Origin: Xenopus tropicalis
Taxonomy: Eukaryota > Chordata > Amphibia > Anura > Pipidae
Length of the DNA: 64,000 bases
NCBI RefSeq assembly: GCF_000004195.4
Contig: NC_030683.2
Span: forward strand, 76,996,910 to 77,060,909
Direction of reading: 5' to 3'
Shown piece after piece: positions 23,047 to 34,799 of this stretch. Every line of letters begins with the position of its first letter. Positions within the stretch are counted from its first letter, which is position 1. Under the pieces are notes generated by a model that was given only the letters and a program-made list of their open reading frames with translations, searched no databases and was not told where the DNA came from. The translations under genes were made by a program, and so were the position numbers.

Positions 23047-23047
23047 T

Positions 23048-23862
23048 ACATAGTTATAGTTACATAGGGTTGAAAAAAGACCATTGTCCATCAAGTTCAA
23101 CCCATCCGAGTAAACCCAGCACACAACCTATACTAACCAATCTATACACTCACATACATAAACTATATATATACAACCAGTAATACTAACTGTAGATATT
23201 AGTATCACAATAGCCTTGGATATTCTGCTTGTTCAAAAACTCATCCAGGCCCCTCTTAAAGGCATTAACAGAGTCTGCCATTACAACATCACTAGGAAGG
23301 GCATTCCACAGCCTCACTGCCCTCACTGTGAAAAACCACCTACGCTGCTTCAAATGGAAGCTCTGTTCCTCTAATCTATAGGGGTGACCTCTGGTGCACT
23401 GTTTTTATGGGAAAAAAGAACATCCCCCAACTGCCTATAATCCCCTCTAATGTACTTGTACAGAGTAATCATGTCCCCTCGCAAGCGCCTCTTTTCCAGA
23501 GAAAACAACCCCAACCTCGACAGTCTAACCTCATAGCTTAAATCTTCCATCCCCTTTACCAGTTTAGTTGCACGTCTCTGCACTCTCTCCAGCTCATTAA
23601 TATCCTTCTTAAGGACTGGAGCCCAAAACTGCACTGCATACTCAAGGTGAGGCCTTACCAGGGACCTATAAAGAGGCAAAAATATGTTCTCATCCCTTGA
23701 GTCAATGCCCTTTTTATACAAGACAGCACTTTATTTGCTGTAGTAGCCACAGAATGACACTGCCTGGAATTGGACAAATTGTGATCTACAAAAACCCCTA
23801 GATCCTTCTCCATTAAGGATGCCCCCAACACACTACCATTCAGTAGATAGTTCTTCTTCTTC
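23048..23862 (-). mobile_element. CR1-type LINE 3' fragment (CR1-a)
   Basis: The minus-strand 3' end is marked by two (ATGTAACT) tail units at about 23050. The frame at 23721-23371 encodes the reverse-transcriptase thumb and C terminus ([34 protein letters not shown]) and breaks by a frameshift after FSHKN. Its 5' end abuts exon 23970-23863 of gene copy C through a ttcttcttcttct stretch. Confidence 0.9.
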
Positions 23863-24660
23863 TTCTAGAAGTATAGAGGCAACTTGCAGAGTAGATGTCT
23901 TATGCCTTTTTACACCAATGACCATACGAGTTTTGCAATCAGATGGCATCCTCTTGCACCATTCTTCAACCTAAAAAAGACAAGGATCGGTAAAATATCA
24001 AACAGTTCAAGTTAATATCATGTTAGCAGAACATAAAAAGCATGGCAGTGAAAAAATGTATCATGTATACTCACAGTCATATTCTGCACAATCCCTGGTC
24101 GCATTTTAAGACAATCACTGCCTCCAAGAAATAGAGGACATAAGACTTTTCCTTATCCAAAAGATGTCCACCCATCTTGGCCTTCTTTATTATCTGCTCA
24201 AATATTGGCCTGGCCACTATGAGGATCCGTTGACACTCTGATGGATCCTTTTTTGCAGATGTCAGATAGTCAAACCTGTGAATAGGGGTAGTTACACACC
24301 AAACCTACACACACAAAAAGCCAAAATAAATACACAGGTACTAAAGCATACTTACTTTTTCCCCACAACGTTAGACGAAATTCCCTTGCTCAGCCTTCAC
24401 TGCAGAGTTGAGGTCATGCTGAGATAGCAATGGCATTTTCTGACAAGTTCTTCACTTTGATGGGATCCGCCAGACAAAGTATCTGTTTGAGAGCTCACAA
24501 ACCTCTTGATATGTTTCAGGTACGAAAACATAGTGGCATGAGTGTTCCCCAAATTCTCTAGTGCTGTAAAAAAGTCCAATGTCTTCTGTGTGTTGGTCAG
24601 GAAGCTTAAAGATGCTTTGGAGGGGTCCACAAAATACAAAAACCTGGCCACATTTGCCAC
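23863..24660 (-). pseudogene. Copy C, distal part: recombinase-like exons
   Basis: Exons 24660-24356 (VANVARFLYFVDP, FSYLKHIKRFV), 24275-24075 (DPSECQRILIVARPIFEQII) and 23970-23863 (VEEWCKRMPSDCKTRMVIGV) with normal AG/GT borders. Relative to copies A and D there is a TGA before RLSKGIS in the first exon and a frameshift near the end of the second, where the LKMRPGIVQNM reading continues in another frame. The last exon is cut by CR1-a. The upstream half of the gene lies 17 kb away at 41783-42944 because of the Gmr1 insertion. Confidence 0.7.
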
Positions 24661-24695
24661 CTAAAATGATACACAGGAATAAATATAATGATGAG

Positions 24696-25402
24696 TGTCA
24701 CTGGGCGTGCGTGCAGGTTCAGTAGCCAGACAGATCTTCAGTGGAAATATTGTGCTTTATTTTTATCACATGCAGAAAAACAGTTTTTGCAATGGTGCAA
24801 TACAAACTTTTACCAGCAGGGGGTCAACAGTAACCCAGCAAGCACACTCCTGAAGCTCTAGAACTGCCTCTTACAAAGGTTTAACACAGACTCCCAAAAG
24901 AAACCAGTCTGCAGCTTTTATAGCCTCCAAACTGCTCTTTGCTGCCCCCGGTGGTCAGCATTTACTCTATAAATATTCATTCAGAGAGGCAGCCTACCCC
25001 TTTAGGAAGTGGCTTCTCTGAGAGCTCCAGGTAAGTGCTTTATTAAAATTTATACAAGCATTTGCAATGTTCTGTATAGGAACAAAGTAGTTTTATGCAC
25101 ACACTTTTATATACACTTGTGGCAAACATAGCTTTCTATATAAGCAGTAGTTTCAGCACCATTTAAAACATACTTCCAGCACAGCTGAGGCACATGTTCC
25201 AAACAAAGAAGGCCTCAGTTTGTTAACAAAAGCTAATGCTGTTTCCACTTTTAACACATACATACCACATATACATATACACAGATTATACACATAGCTA
25301 TTTACACACTGAAATACTGAATTAATGAGTTACTGGCCAGTAAAATTAACATTTAAAGACAAAAACAAAACAAAATTTTTTAGCTAAATTTACTCCTTCA
25401 CA
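24696..25402 (-). repeat. Gmr1-like 3' LTR
   Basis: 707 bp from tgtcactggg to ccttcaca, ending TG/CA on the element strand. It is nearly identical to 41009-41711 apart from scattered substitutions and small indels (for example gaaaaacag against gaaaaaag). Includes a cagcagggggtcaacagtaa block. Confidence 0.93.
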
Positions 25403-25483
25403 TATCCCCCTCCTTAAGAAGAAGGTTACCTTCTTCAAGAATAAATAAGGGAATTTTTCAGTACCAAGTTTCCTTAAGAAGGC

Positions 25484-25783
25484 TTATTTTTCCTTTTCAG
25501 TTTCTGCACCATATCTAGATAAATAGTCAGCATTATGATGTTGACTACCCGGCCGATGGTGAACTGTAAACCTAAATGGCTGCATTGCAAGGTACCATCT
25601 TGTAACTCTTGCATTTTTATCCTTCATTCTGTTTATCCATATAAGTGGGTGAGCAGTCACTAAAGAAAACTCTTGGCCTATAAGATAACATCTTAATGAC
25701 TCTAGTGCCCACTTTATTGCTAAACATTCTTTTTCAATCATACTATACCTAGTTTCTCTAGGGAATAGTTTGCGGGTTCCCAT
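25484..25783 (-). pseudogene. Gmr1-like RNase H, C-terminal half
   Basis: Contains RKLFPRETRYSMIEKECLA, TAHPLIWI, and the terminal HHRPGSQHHNADYLSR box, which are the usual end of Ty3/gypsy RNase H. The first half of the domain is at 35990-35900, separated by the 10-kb L1. About ten residues expected between the two halves are missing, so a small deletion accompanied the insertion. Confidence 0.88.
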
Positions 25784-25861
25784 ACTTTATAAAAATTTAT
25801 CTGGGCAACCTCTTCTCATATAGGTGAGTTTATAAAGCGGAATGGCCTTTTCTATTAACTG

Positions 25862-26190
25862 TTACCAGGAATGAATAGATGGAGCTCCCCTGGATTTCCA
25901 GTGGATTGCTATTGATATTTTTGCGTACATACATAGTATTGACAATAATGTTCTTTGTGCCCTTCTTGGTGATATTTCTTCTACTAGGTTGAGTAGTATA
26001 ACTTTGGGATCCATTGGAAGTGTTATGTCTGTTTTTTCTTTTATGCACTGTATTACCTTTCCCCAGAAATGTTTGACTTTAGGGCATTCCCATGTCATAT
26101 GGATAAAACTTGCTGGGGCATATTGGCATCTAGGGCAGTTCTGGGATAATTTAGGATTCATATTGTGTAGCCTCTGTGGGGTAAGATAGG
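25862..26190 (-). pseudogene. L1-2 ORF2 C terminus
   Basis: Contains CPRCQYAPASFIHMTWECP, the CxxC...HxxWxC pattern of the C-terminal Cys-rich domain of L1-class ORF2, and ends HWKSRGAPS before the stop. It is separated from the preceding coding part by the hAT element. Confidence 0.8.
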
Positions 26191-26339
26191 TTCTGTGTAG
26201 TGATGGGTTAAAAGTTTTGCCAGGCATGGATTCGCGGCGAATTTACGCGTTTCGCCATTGGCGGATTGTTTCGCGAAACGGATGAAAAAATTCACCGTGG
26301 AAAAATTCGTCGCACGTCCAAAAATTGTCACCGGCGTCA

Positions 26340-26645
26340 AAAAAGAATAGTCGCGAGTGACGAAACAATAGCCGCGCGACAAAATAATAGTCATGAAAGA
26401 TGAAACAATAGCAGCGGGCGACGAAATAATAGCCGTGGGCGACGAAACAATAGCCGCATGACAAAATAACAGCCACGGGTGACGAAACATTAGCCGCGCG
26501 ACAAAATAATAGCCGCAGGCGACAAAATAGCCGCGTGACAAAATAATAGCCGCGGGCGACGAAACAATAGCCGCGCAACAAAATAATAGCCGCAGGCGAC
26601 GAAACAATAGCCATGCGACAAAATAATAGCCGCGGGCGACAATTA
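26340..26645. repeat. 40-bp minisatellite within the hAT element
   Basis: The unit is a near-dimer: gccgcgggcgacgaaacaat then agccgcgcgacaaaataata. About seven to eight copies with C-G/T-A transitions at CpG sites. Confidence 0.85.
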
Positions 26646-26659
26646 TTTTTTGTCGCACG

Positions 26660-26880
26660 ACATAGTAACATAGTAACATAGTAACATAGTAAGTTGGGTT
26701 GAATAAAGACATACGTCCATCACGTTCAACCATAATGCCTATATATAACCTGCCTAACTACAAGTTGATCCAGAGGAAGGCAAAAAAACCCATCTGAAGC
26801 CTCTCTAATTTGCCGCAGAGGGGAAAAAATTCCTTCCTGACTCCAAGATGGCAATCGGACCAGTCCCTGGACATTTTCCC
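26660..26880 (-). mobile_element. CR1-family LINE 3' tail, second subfamily
   Basis: Three to four (ATGTTACT) tail units, then gttgaataaagacatacgtc and catctgaag. The same sequence recurs at 62583-62710. The subfamily differs from CR1-a to CR1-e, which carry ATGTAACT tails. Confidence 0.85.
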
Positions 26881-26980
26881 CATTTTGCGAATTTTTCGCC
26901 ATTTCGCGGATCTTTTGAAAGATTCGCGAATTTTTTGGCGAAGCGAATTGGAACAGATTCGCTTGTCACTAGTTCTGTGT

Positions 26981-28955
26981 AGGTAGTTTAGTTGAGTCAT
27001 CTTGTCTACTGCTAATTACCCCTTCGAAGGCAGAGTCTAAGGTGTCCTCCCATTGCTCTGTTGTAAACTGGGGGATATCGTTCTGCCATTTCGTATACAG
27101 CCTATTCAGGGATGTGCTACCAACTTCCAGTAATTGTGCATAGAAACTCGATAGCGGTTTCTTAAGGGTTTCCGCATGCGTTCTTATTTCTGTTTGCCTT
27201 GGGGTTGTATCAATTGGCGTGTGGCCGAATTGGGCCTCCGCAGCATGCCTTAGTTGTAGGTATCTAAAGAGCATCTTGTTAGGGAGCAAGAATTTTTGTT
27301 TAAATTGTTAAGTAAGTATTGTGCCATTTTCCACTATATCTGCCAGATATTTTGTTATATTGTGCCCATAGTTGCGGGTCTGTTTTAGGTGAGGATTGTG
27401 CCATAGCGGCATATGTAAGGAGTAATGTTGTTGGGGCTTGGGGTAAAAGCTATTTGTGGTTTGCCAAGCTCTCACAGTTGCTTTCATTAGCGGAGAAGCT
27501 TTTTTTTGTATATATATTTTTTTTTATAACTTAGATTTTTTTTTTATTGGTTATTTCAGGCATACAGAAATAGCAATATTTAACATGTATTTAACAATTG
27601 CTTATTGTAGCGGATTTCACGGAGCAGAACATTTTATAACAATAGCTTATAGTCATGTTGATATTTAATATTTGGAATTGTGTTGACGTTAGCTAGTGAA
27701 GCCTGTGCTTAAGTATATATCTTTGGTTTAACATAGTGTGAGAGTATGAGAACATAGCTTGGAAGTTGCAAATAAACCTTAATACCTTAGGCAAAACAAG
27801 AAATTATATATGTAGACCCTATACCTTTTTGGGGGGGAGAGATAGAGTTGTCTGTTGTAAATCATGTTAATTAGAATTGCTGACTCGGGCGTGTGTCTCC
27901 CCTTCTGAGTGGGTTAGTTATGTAATAATCCCATTTAGACCATACCTTCTTCCAGTTCTCTTGGGTACCTCTGACATTGGCGGTCTTTTTTTTTTGTATG
28001 TGCCTCTATATAAGAGGTTTTTTGTTAATCCAGTGAGCCTATTACTTGAGCTTCCAGGATAGTTGCAGCATTGGTTAGGGTGGGTACTGTCCAGTTTCTG
28101 GATGTTGTAAGTTGCGCTGCAAGATAATATAAAAATAGGGAGTTGCAGGGTTGTGAAGGCTATTCTCGGGGGTGAGTAGTTCCAGTATAATGTGGTCAAA
28201 GATGGATTTATGCAGGACAGTTGGGGCTTGTCTAAAGATATAGGTCAGTTTGGGGAGAATTACCATCTTAAACAGGTTTATACAACCTATTAGTGACAGG
28301 GGTAGTTTTGCCCATTGTTCAGGTTTTTTTTCTATTAGCTTAAGAACTGGGTGTAAGTTGAGTTCTTCTAATTTATTTAGGTTAGCGTGTATCCGAATTC
28401 CCAGTTATTTAAAGGACTCTACCCATTGTAGACCTTTAGTCTGAGTGGGGGCGTCTGGCGTTCGAGGGTCTTTTGAGAATAGCACTGATTTTTCCCAGTT
28501 GATTTTTAGGCCAGAGTAAGTAGTATGGGAGTTAATTACCTGCAGTACCATTTCTAGTGCATGTTCTGAGTTGGGTAAATAAATGAGGGTATCATCGGCA
28601 TGCATCGAGATGATTTCTTTATTGGGGCCCAGTTTCAGACCTTCTATGTTGTTTTGGGCTTTTATACGACAGGCCATGGGTTCCATTGCAAGTGCGAATA
28701 AAAGCGGGGAGAGGGGGAATCCCTGTCTGGTGCCCCTACTTATAGTGAGGGGTGTGGATAATTTAGTATTAGTTCTTACTTTGGCTACTGGGAGGTGATA
28801 TAGCGCTTTTACCCAGTTGATGTATATAGGATGTATTCGGACCCGTTTCATTGTGGCCCATAAGTATTCCCATTCCACTGAATCGAAAGCCTTCATGTTG
28901 TCTAGGGAGGCAACCAGTCTGCTACCTTGGTTATCATGGTTTGCCGAAATGTTTG
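26981..28955 (-). pseudogene. L1-2 ORF2: catalytic reverse transcriptase and distal region
   Basis: 28955-28405 contains LDNMKAFDSVEWEYLW, GTRQGFPLSPLLFALAMEP and HADDTLIYL, the A, B and C motifs of L1-class reverse transcriptase, with the catalytic Asp pair in ADD. Further parts (KMVILPKLTYIFRQ at about 28260, LLPNKMLFRYLQLRHA at about 27290) are in shifted frames. A poly-T-rich stretch at 27490-27560 and AT-rich sequence to 27800 may be an additional small insertion. Confidence 0.85.
27490..27900. other. Possible additional insertion in L1-2
   Basis: Starts with tttttttt tracts and a ggttatttcaggcatacag phrase. No L1 frame could be followed across it, so it may be the tail of another LINE. 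I cannot identify it. Confidence 0.3.
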
Positions 28956-28959
28956 TGAA

Positions 28960-30712
28960 CATAGTTACATAGTTACATAGGGTTGAAAAAAGACCAGAGT
29001 CCATCAAGTTCAACCCATCCAAGTAAACCCAGCACACACAACCCATGCCTACCAATCTATACACTCACATACATAAACTATATATACAACCACTAATACT
29101 AACTGTAGATATTAGTATCACAATAGCCTTGGATATTCTGATTGTTCAAGAACTCATCCAGGCCCCTCTTAAAGGCATTAACAGAATCTGCCATTACCAC
29201 ATCTCTAGGAAGGGCATTCCACAACCTCACTGCCCTCACCGTGAAAAACCACCTACGCTGCTTCAAATGGAAGCTCCATTCCTCTACTCTAAAGGGGTGA
29301 CCTCTGGCGCGTTGATTGTTTTTATGGAAAAAAAAAACATCCCCATCTGCCTATAATCCCCTCTAATGTATTTGTACAGAGTAATCATGTCCCCTCACAA
29401 GCGCCTCTTTTCCAGAGAAAACAACCCCAACCTTGACGGTCTAACCTCATAGTTTAAATCTTCCATCCACTTTACCAGTTTAGTTGAACGTCTCTGCACT
29501 CTCTCCAGCTCATTAATATCCTTAAGGACTAGAGCCCAAAACTGCACTGCATACTCAAGGTGAGGCCTTACCAAGGACCTATAAAGAGGTAAAATTATGT
29601 TTTCATCCCTTGAGTCAATGCCCTTTTTTATACAAGACAGCACTTTATTTGCTTTAGTAGCCACAGAACGACACTGCCTGGAATTAGACAACTTGTTATC
29701 TACAAAAACCCCTAGATCCTTCTCCATTAAGGATACCCCCAACACACTACCATTCAGTAGATAGTTCGCTTTTATATTATTTCTACCAAAGTGCATAACT
29801 TTGCACTTATCAACATTGAACCTCATTTTCCAGTTTGATGCCCAGTTTCCCAATTTTGTCAAATCGCTCTGCAAAGCGGCAGCATCCTGCATGGAACTTA
29901 TAGTTTTGCACAATTTAGTGTCATCAGCAAAAATAGAAACAGTACTGTCTATGCCCACCTCCAGGTCATTAATAAACAAGTTAAAAAGCAAAGGACCAAG
30001 GACTGACCCCTGCGGTACTCCACTAACCACACTGGTCCATTTAGAAAATGTTCCATTTACCACCACTCTTTGTAATCTATCCTTCAGCCAGTTCTCTATC
30101 CAATTACAAATTTTATGTTCTAGGCCAATATTCCTCAATTTGATTATTAACCTACTGTGAGGTACTGTATCATATGCTTTAGCAAAGTCCAAGTAGATGA
30201 CATCAACTGCCATTCCAGCATCGAGGTTCCTACTCACCTCCTCATAAAAGGCGACTAAATTAGTCTGGCAAGATCTGTTACGCATAAAACCATGCTGGCA
30301 CAAACGAATAGTATTGTGAACTGCAATGTATTCAAGTACCCTATCCCTTATTACCCCTTCCAAAAGTTTTCCTACTACCGATGTTAGACTAACAGGCCTA
30401 TAGTTTTCAGGCTGAGAACGGGATCCCTTTTTAAATAACGGCACCACATTAGCAATCTGCCAGTCTCTCGGCACCGTGCCAGACCTCAACGAATCGTGAA
30501 ATTAAGTGAAGAGGTTTGGCAATCACAGCGCTCAGCTCATTTAATACCCTGGGATGAATCCCATCCGGTCCTGGACCTTTGTTTACCTTTACATATTCAA
30601 GTCTCTTTTGAATTTCCTCCCGAGAGACCCATGCATCAGTAGCTAAATTACTAGAACTGGGCATATTAAAAGGGAAGCCTTCATTACCTGGCTCCTCAGA
30701 TGTATAGACAGA
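28960..30712 (-). mobile_element. CR1-type LINE (CR1-b)
   Basis: The 3' tail of two ATGTAACT units is at 28964-28980. The frame 30489-29395 encodes most of the reverse transcriptase (KGSRSQPENYRPVSLTSV, DFAKAYDTVPH, GVPQGSVLGPLLFNL, FADDTK), ending at [11 protein letters not shown]. The region 30664-30449 has VNKGPGPDGIHPRVLNEL. It is 5'-truncated and abuts the tail array of CR1-c. Coding changes include FWALVLKDI for the usual [10 protein letters not shown]. Confidence 0.93.
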
Positions 30713-30859
30713 TAGTTACATAGTTACATAGTTACATAGTTACATAGTTACATAGTTACATAGTTACATAGTTACATAGTTACATAGTTACATAGTTACA
30801 TAGTTACATAGTTACATAGTTACATAGTTACATAGTTACATAGTTACATAGTTACATAG
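30713..30859. repeat. (AGTTACAT)n, about 18 copies
   Basis: Perfect 8-bp repeat forming the tail of CR1-c. Other copies in the window have two to four units, so this one has expanded, or the insertion of CR1-b beside it added units. Confidence 0.95.
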
Positions 30860-32640
30860 GGTTGAAAAAAGACCAGTGTCCATCAAGTTCAACCCATCCA
30901 AGTAAACCCAGGACACTTAACCCACACCTACCAATCTATACACTCACATACATAAACTATATATACAACCACTAGTACTAACTGTAGATATTAGTATCAC
31001 AATAGCCTTGGATATTCTGATTGTTCAAGAACTCATCCAGGCCCCTCTTAAAGGCATTAACAGAATCTGCCATTACCACATCACTAGGAAGGGCATTCCA
31101 TAACCTCACTGCCCTCACCGTGAAAAACCACCTACGCTGCTTCAAATGGAAGCTCCTTTCCTCTAATCTAAAGGGGTGACCTCTGGTGCGCTGATTGTTT
31201 TTATGGGAAAAAAGAACATCCCCCAACTGCCTATAATCCCCTCTAATGTACTTGTACAGAGTAATCATGTCCCCTCGCAAGTGCCTCTTTTCCAGAGAAA
31301 ACAACCCCAACCTCGACAGTCTCACCTCATAGTTTAAATCTTCCATCCCCTTAACCAGTTTAGTTGCACATCTCTGCACTTTCTCCAGCTCATTAATATC
31401 CTTCTTAAGGACTGGAGCCCAAAACTGCACTGCATACTCAAGGTGAGGCCTTACCAGGGACCTATAAAGGGGCAAAATGATGTTCTCATCCCTTGAGTCA
31501 ATGCCCTTTTTTATACAAGACAGCACTTTATTTGCTTTAGTAGCCACAGAATGACACTGCCTGGCATTAGACAACTTGTTATCAACAAAAACCCCTAGAT
31601 CCTTCTCCATTAAGGAAACCCCCAACACACTACCATTCAGTAGATAGTTTGCGTTTATATTATTTCTACCAAAATGCATAACTTTGCACTTATCAACATT
31701 GAACCTCATTTTCCAGTTTGCTGCCCAGTTATCTAATTTTGTCAAATCGCTCTGCAAAGCGGCAGCATCCTGCATGGAACTTATAGTTTTGCACAATTTA
31801 GTGTCATCAGCAAAAATAGAAACAGTACTGTCTATGCCCACCTCCAGGTCATTAATAAACAAGTTAAAAAGCAAAGGCCCAAGGACTGACCCCTGCAGTA
31901 CTCCACTAACCACACTGGTCCAATTAGAAAATGTTCCATTTACAACCACTCTTTGTACTCTATCCTTCAGCCAGTTCTCTATCCAATTACAAATATTATG
32001 TTCTAGGCCAATATTCCTTAATTTGATCATTAACCTTCTGTGAGGTACTGTATCAAACGCTTTAGCAAAGTCCAAGTAGATGACATCAACTGCCATTCCA
32101 GCATCAAGGTTCCTGCTCACCTCCTCATAAAAGGCGACTAAATTAGTCTGGCAAGATCTGTTACGCATAAAACCATGCTGGCACAAACTAATAGTATTGT
32201 GAACTGCAATGTATTCAAGTACCCTATCCCTTATTACCCCTTACAAAAGTTTTCCTACTACTGATGTCAGACTAACAGGCCTATAGTTTTCAGGCTGAGA
32301 ACGGGATCCCTTTTTAAATAACGAAAAATAAGAGTTCAAAATTTCTGCTTTTTCCCCATTCTCATCAACCAACTTACCCCCCCCCCCCCGTGATAATAAG
32401 GTTCCCACCCCTTCTTGCTTAATTTTTTTACTATTCACATAATTAAAAAATAATTTTGGATTCTTTTTACTTCTAGCTGCAATATCCCTTTCCATTTCTA
32501 TTTTAGCTTGCCTGATAGCTTTTTTGCATGCTTTATTTGCTTCCTTGTACCTGATGAAAGTTTCTGCTGTCCCAGCTAACTTGTATGCTTTAAAAAGCCC
32601 GTTTTTTCTTACCAACCTCGACACTAACACTTTTGAACAG
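30713..32640 (-). mobile_element. CR1-type LINE (CR1-c) with an expanded 8-bp tail
   Basis: The 3' tail is an array of about 18 ATGTAACT units at 30713-30859. The 402-residue frame 32186-30978 covers the reverse transcriptase from HGFMRNRSCQTNL through FADDTK to the C-terminal RAVRLWNALPSDVV. Upstream, 32630-32241 joins ORF2 linker (AYKLAGTAETFIRYKEANKA) directly to [16 protein letters not shown], so the first finger region is deleted. A run of C at 32379 lies in the linker. Confidence 0.93.
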
Positions 32641-34171
32641 CCTTCTAATGTTGATATCTGTTGTGCGCCCGGGCATAAAGCCTGTTTGGTCTGGGGAAAT
32701 TACCTTGGAAAGATTTTGAGCTATTCTGGTGGATAGAATCTTTGCTAGGATTTTAGCATCTGCATTGATAAGTGATATTGGCCTGTAGGAGGAGCAATCT
32801 AGGGGGTCTTTGCCTGGTTTTAGAATTAAGATAATGAGTCTCCTTCATTGAGTTAGGTAGGGGTTTCCCTTCATTCACTCCATTGTATAGCTTCACTAGT
32901 AGTGGTGCAAGAAGTTTAGAGTGCTGTTTATACCACTCCATTGGTATACCATCTGTACCTGGAGTTTTACCAATTGGGGAGGCTCCTATGGCTGCTTCTA
33001 CTTCAGCTGCCGTTATTTCCATAGTTTAGGGATATCTATGTCTGTTAAAAAGCTTTGTATCTCTGCAGGTGAGACTTGCAATTTGGAAGTATATAGATCT
33101 GAGTAAAATTCTGTAAACATTTTATTTATTTCCTCTGGGGAGGAAGTTATTTCCCCGTGATTAAACAGCCTAATCACCGGGATAAGCATAGTAGCGAAGT
33201 TGTCTTTGGAGAGGAGAGCTAGTAGTTTGCCGTTTTTGTCTCCATGTTCAAAGACTCCTGCTTTTTTTTGGTATAGCATGTGTTTCTTTGTGAGCTCTAA
33301 TTGGGCTAGGTTAAGGTCTCTTTGACTTTCTGTCCATGCTTGCTGGGTTTGTGTGTCTGGGTGTGCTATGTAGGCTGCTTCTGTTTCATATACCTTTTGG
33401 GATCTCATTGTTATTTCAGTTCTTAGGTTACTTTCCGATGCTTTAATATTGCATATAAAGACCTTTCTAATGTATGCTTTGAAAGCATCCCAGGTGACCT
33501 CTGGAGGTACTTCATCTGTATTTGTTTCAAGAAATGTTTCTATGCTGTTGTGAATAGTTTTGTTTAGTTGGGTATGGGATGCCCAGTAAGGGCTGAGTTT
33601 CCATATCCGATCTGCTGGGGTTGGGGAAATAAGTATAATGGTTACTATAGGAGAGTGGTCTGGTATACCTCTGGGAAGTATCTCAACCTTTTGTACTTTT
33701 TTGTTCATGTCATCGCAGCCCAAGGCTAAGTCAATTCTAGACATATTATTGGAGCCAGGTGAGTAACAAGTTGTATTGCTTGACTCCTGGGTTACGTACC
33801 CTCCAGAGGTCTATTAATTGGAAACAAAAAAAACATTTATTGAATGCTGGTGTATTGACCCTGGGGGGGTTTAGTTTATCTATTTTTGCATCTATCACGG
33901 CATTAAAGTCTCCCATTAGCAGTATTGGCGCCATTGGGAGGGTTAAAGTTTTGTTCATCACTTCCCTTAAGGGTTCTTCAGCAAATGGGGGTGGGATATA
34001 CACATTTACTATGGTAACCTTTTTCCCCTGTATTGTACCATGTAATATAATATATTTACCGTTTCTATCAGAGATAAGTGTCTCTGTCACGAATGGACAG
34101 GTTTTGCATATTAGTATGGAAACACCTCTAGAGTAGCTTGAGTACAAGCAATGGTAAGTCGAACCTATCAA
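32640..34171 (-). pseudogene. L1-2 ORF2: endonuclease, linker and RT fingers
   Basis: 34171-33746 holds the second half of the endonuclease (YIPPPFAEEPL, ILLMGDFNAVID, LIDLWR). 33744-33013 begins SRIDLAL and includes DHSPIV, the last catalytic motif, then the linker. 33022-32753 has IGKTPGTDGIPMEWYKQ, the finger motif. Several frameshifts separate the pieces, so ORF2 is inactive. Confidence 0.85.
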
Positions 34172-34799
34172 TGGTTAAATTTTGCTTCCCATTAAATGTG
34201 TTTCTTGTAGCATTATAATTTGTGGATTGGTTCTACGAACAAAGTCTAGGACCAGTCTCCCTTTTATTACATTACCTAAGCCCCTTACGTTCCATGATAG
34301 GACTTTAAGTGTGGCCATGACTTTTGTAGCTATGTAGTTTATAGGGTAGGGTACTATTATCTAGTGGGAGTATGTGGTTCTCCTGTTTTACAATAAGTAT
34401 GTTATCCTTAATAATTGCACCATCTAAACTTAAAACAAACAAGAATAACATTATAATCCCTTCCCTTTTCCACCCCACCCACTCTATGAACTGCCATAGA
34501 GTGGGTTTGCACCCGTAACTAGTATACTTAACAAACTTGTTGGGGGTTGGTGTCTTCATTGAGTCCGAGTATGGATTGTCCAAGTCGTTCTCTGCTTGAG
34601 TCTCCTTGCTTCTGGGGGGAGAGTTGGTTTCTTTGCCGCCCTCTGCTGCAGATCATCTGTTGCTTCGGTTGTTCCATTTCTCTTTTTCACGGTCGTCCTT
34701 GGATGTGGAGGTAATAGGGCAGTTTGTTAAAGTCGGGTATCCTGGTCTGTCATTTGTCCATTATGCCTTTGTTGTTTGTTGCGGAGTAAGGATGTGCTG

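Larger units (their letters stand above)
21600..23047 (-). mobile_element. Penelope-like element, 5'-truncated (PLE-1)
   Basis: The C-terminal endonuclease frame lies at 23046-22368 on the minus strand, followed by an AT-rich 3' region and a terminal-repeat-like segment with a hammerhead-like core at 21795-21765. Its 5' side is cut by a CR1 tail at 23048, so the reverse transcriptase is missing. Confidence 0.85.
26199..26972. mobile_element. hAT-type non-autonomous element inside L1-2
   Basis: The 8-bp duplication ttctgtgt occurs at 26191-26198 and 26973-26980. The ends are AGTGATGGG and TTGTCACTAG. The interior is rich in TTCGCGAA-type words and holds a 40-bp minisatellite (about 26340-26645) and a CR1 tail (26660-26880). 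No transposase frame. Confidence 0.8.

Noticed and set aside
26243..26733. Minus-strand frames of 142 and 191 residues
   Set aside because: They come from the 40-bp minisatellite and the CR1 tail, with no recognised domain.
29801..32043. Plus-strand frames of 119 residues repeated at 29801, 31684, 50318 and 61397
   Set aside because: Antisense shadows of the CR1 reverse transcriptase; they recur only because CR1 recurs.
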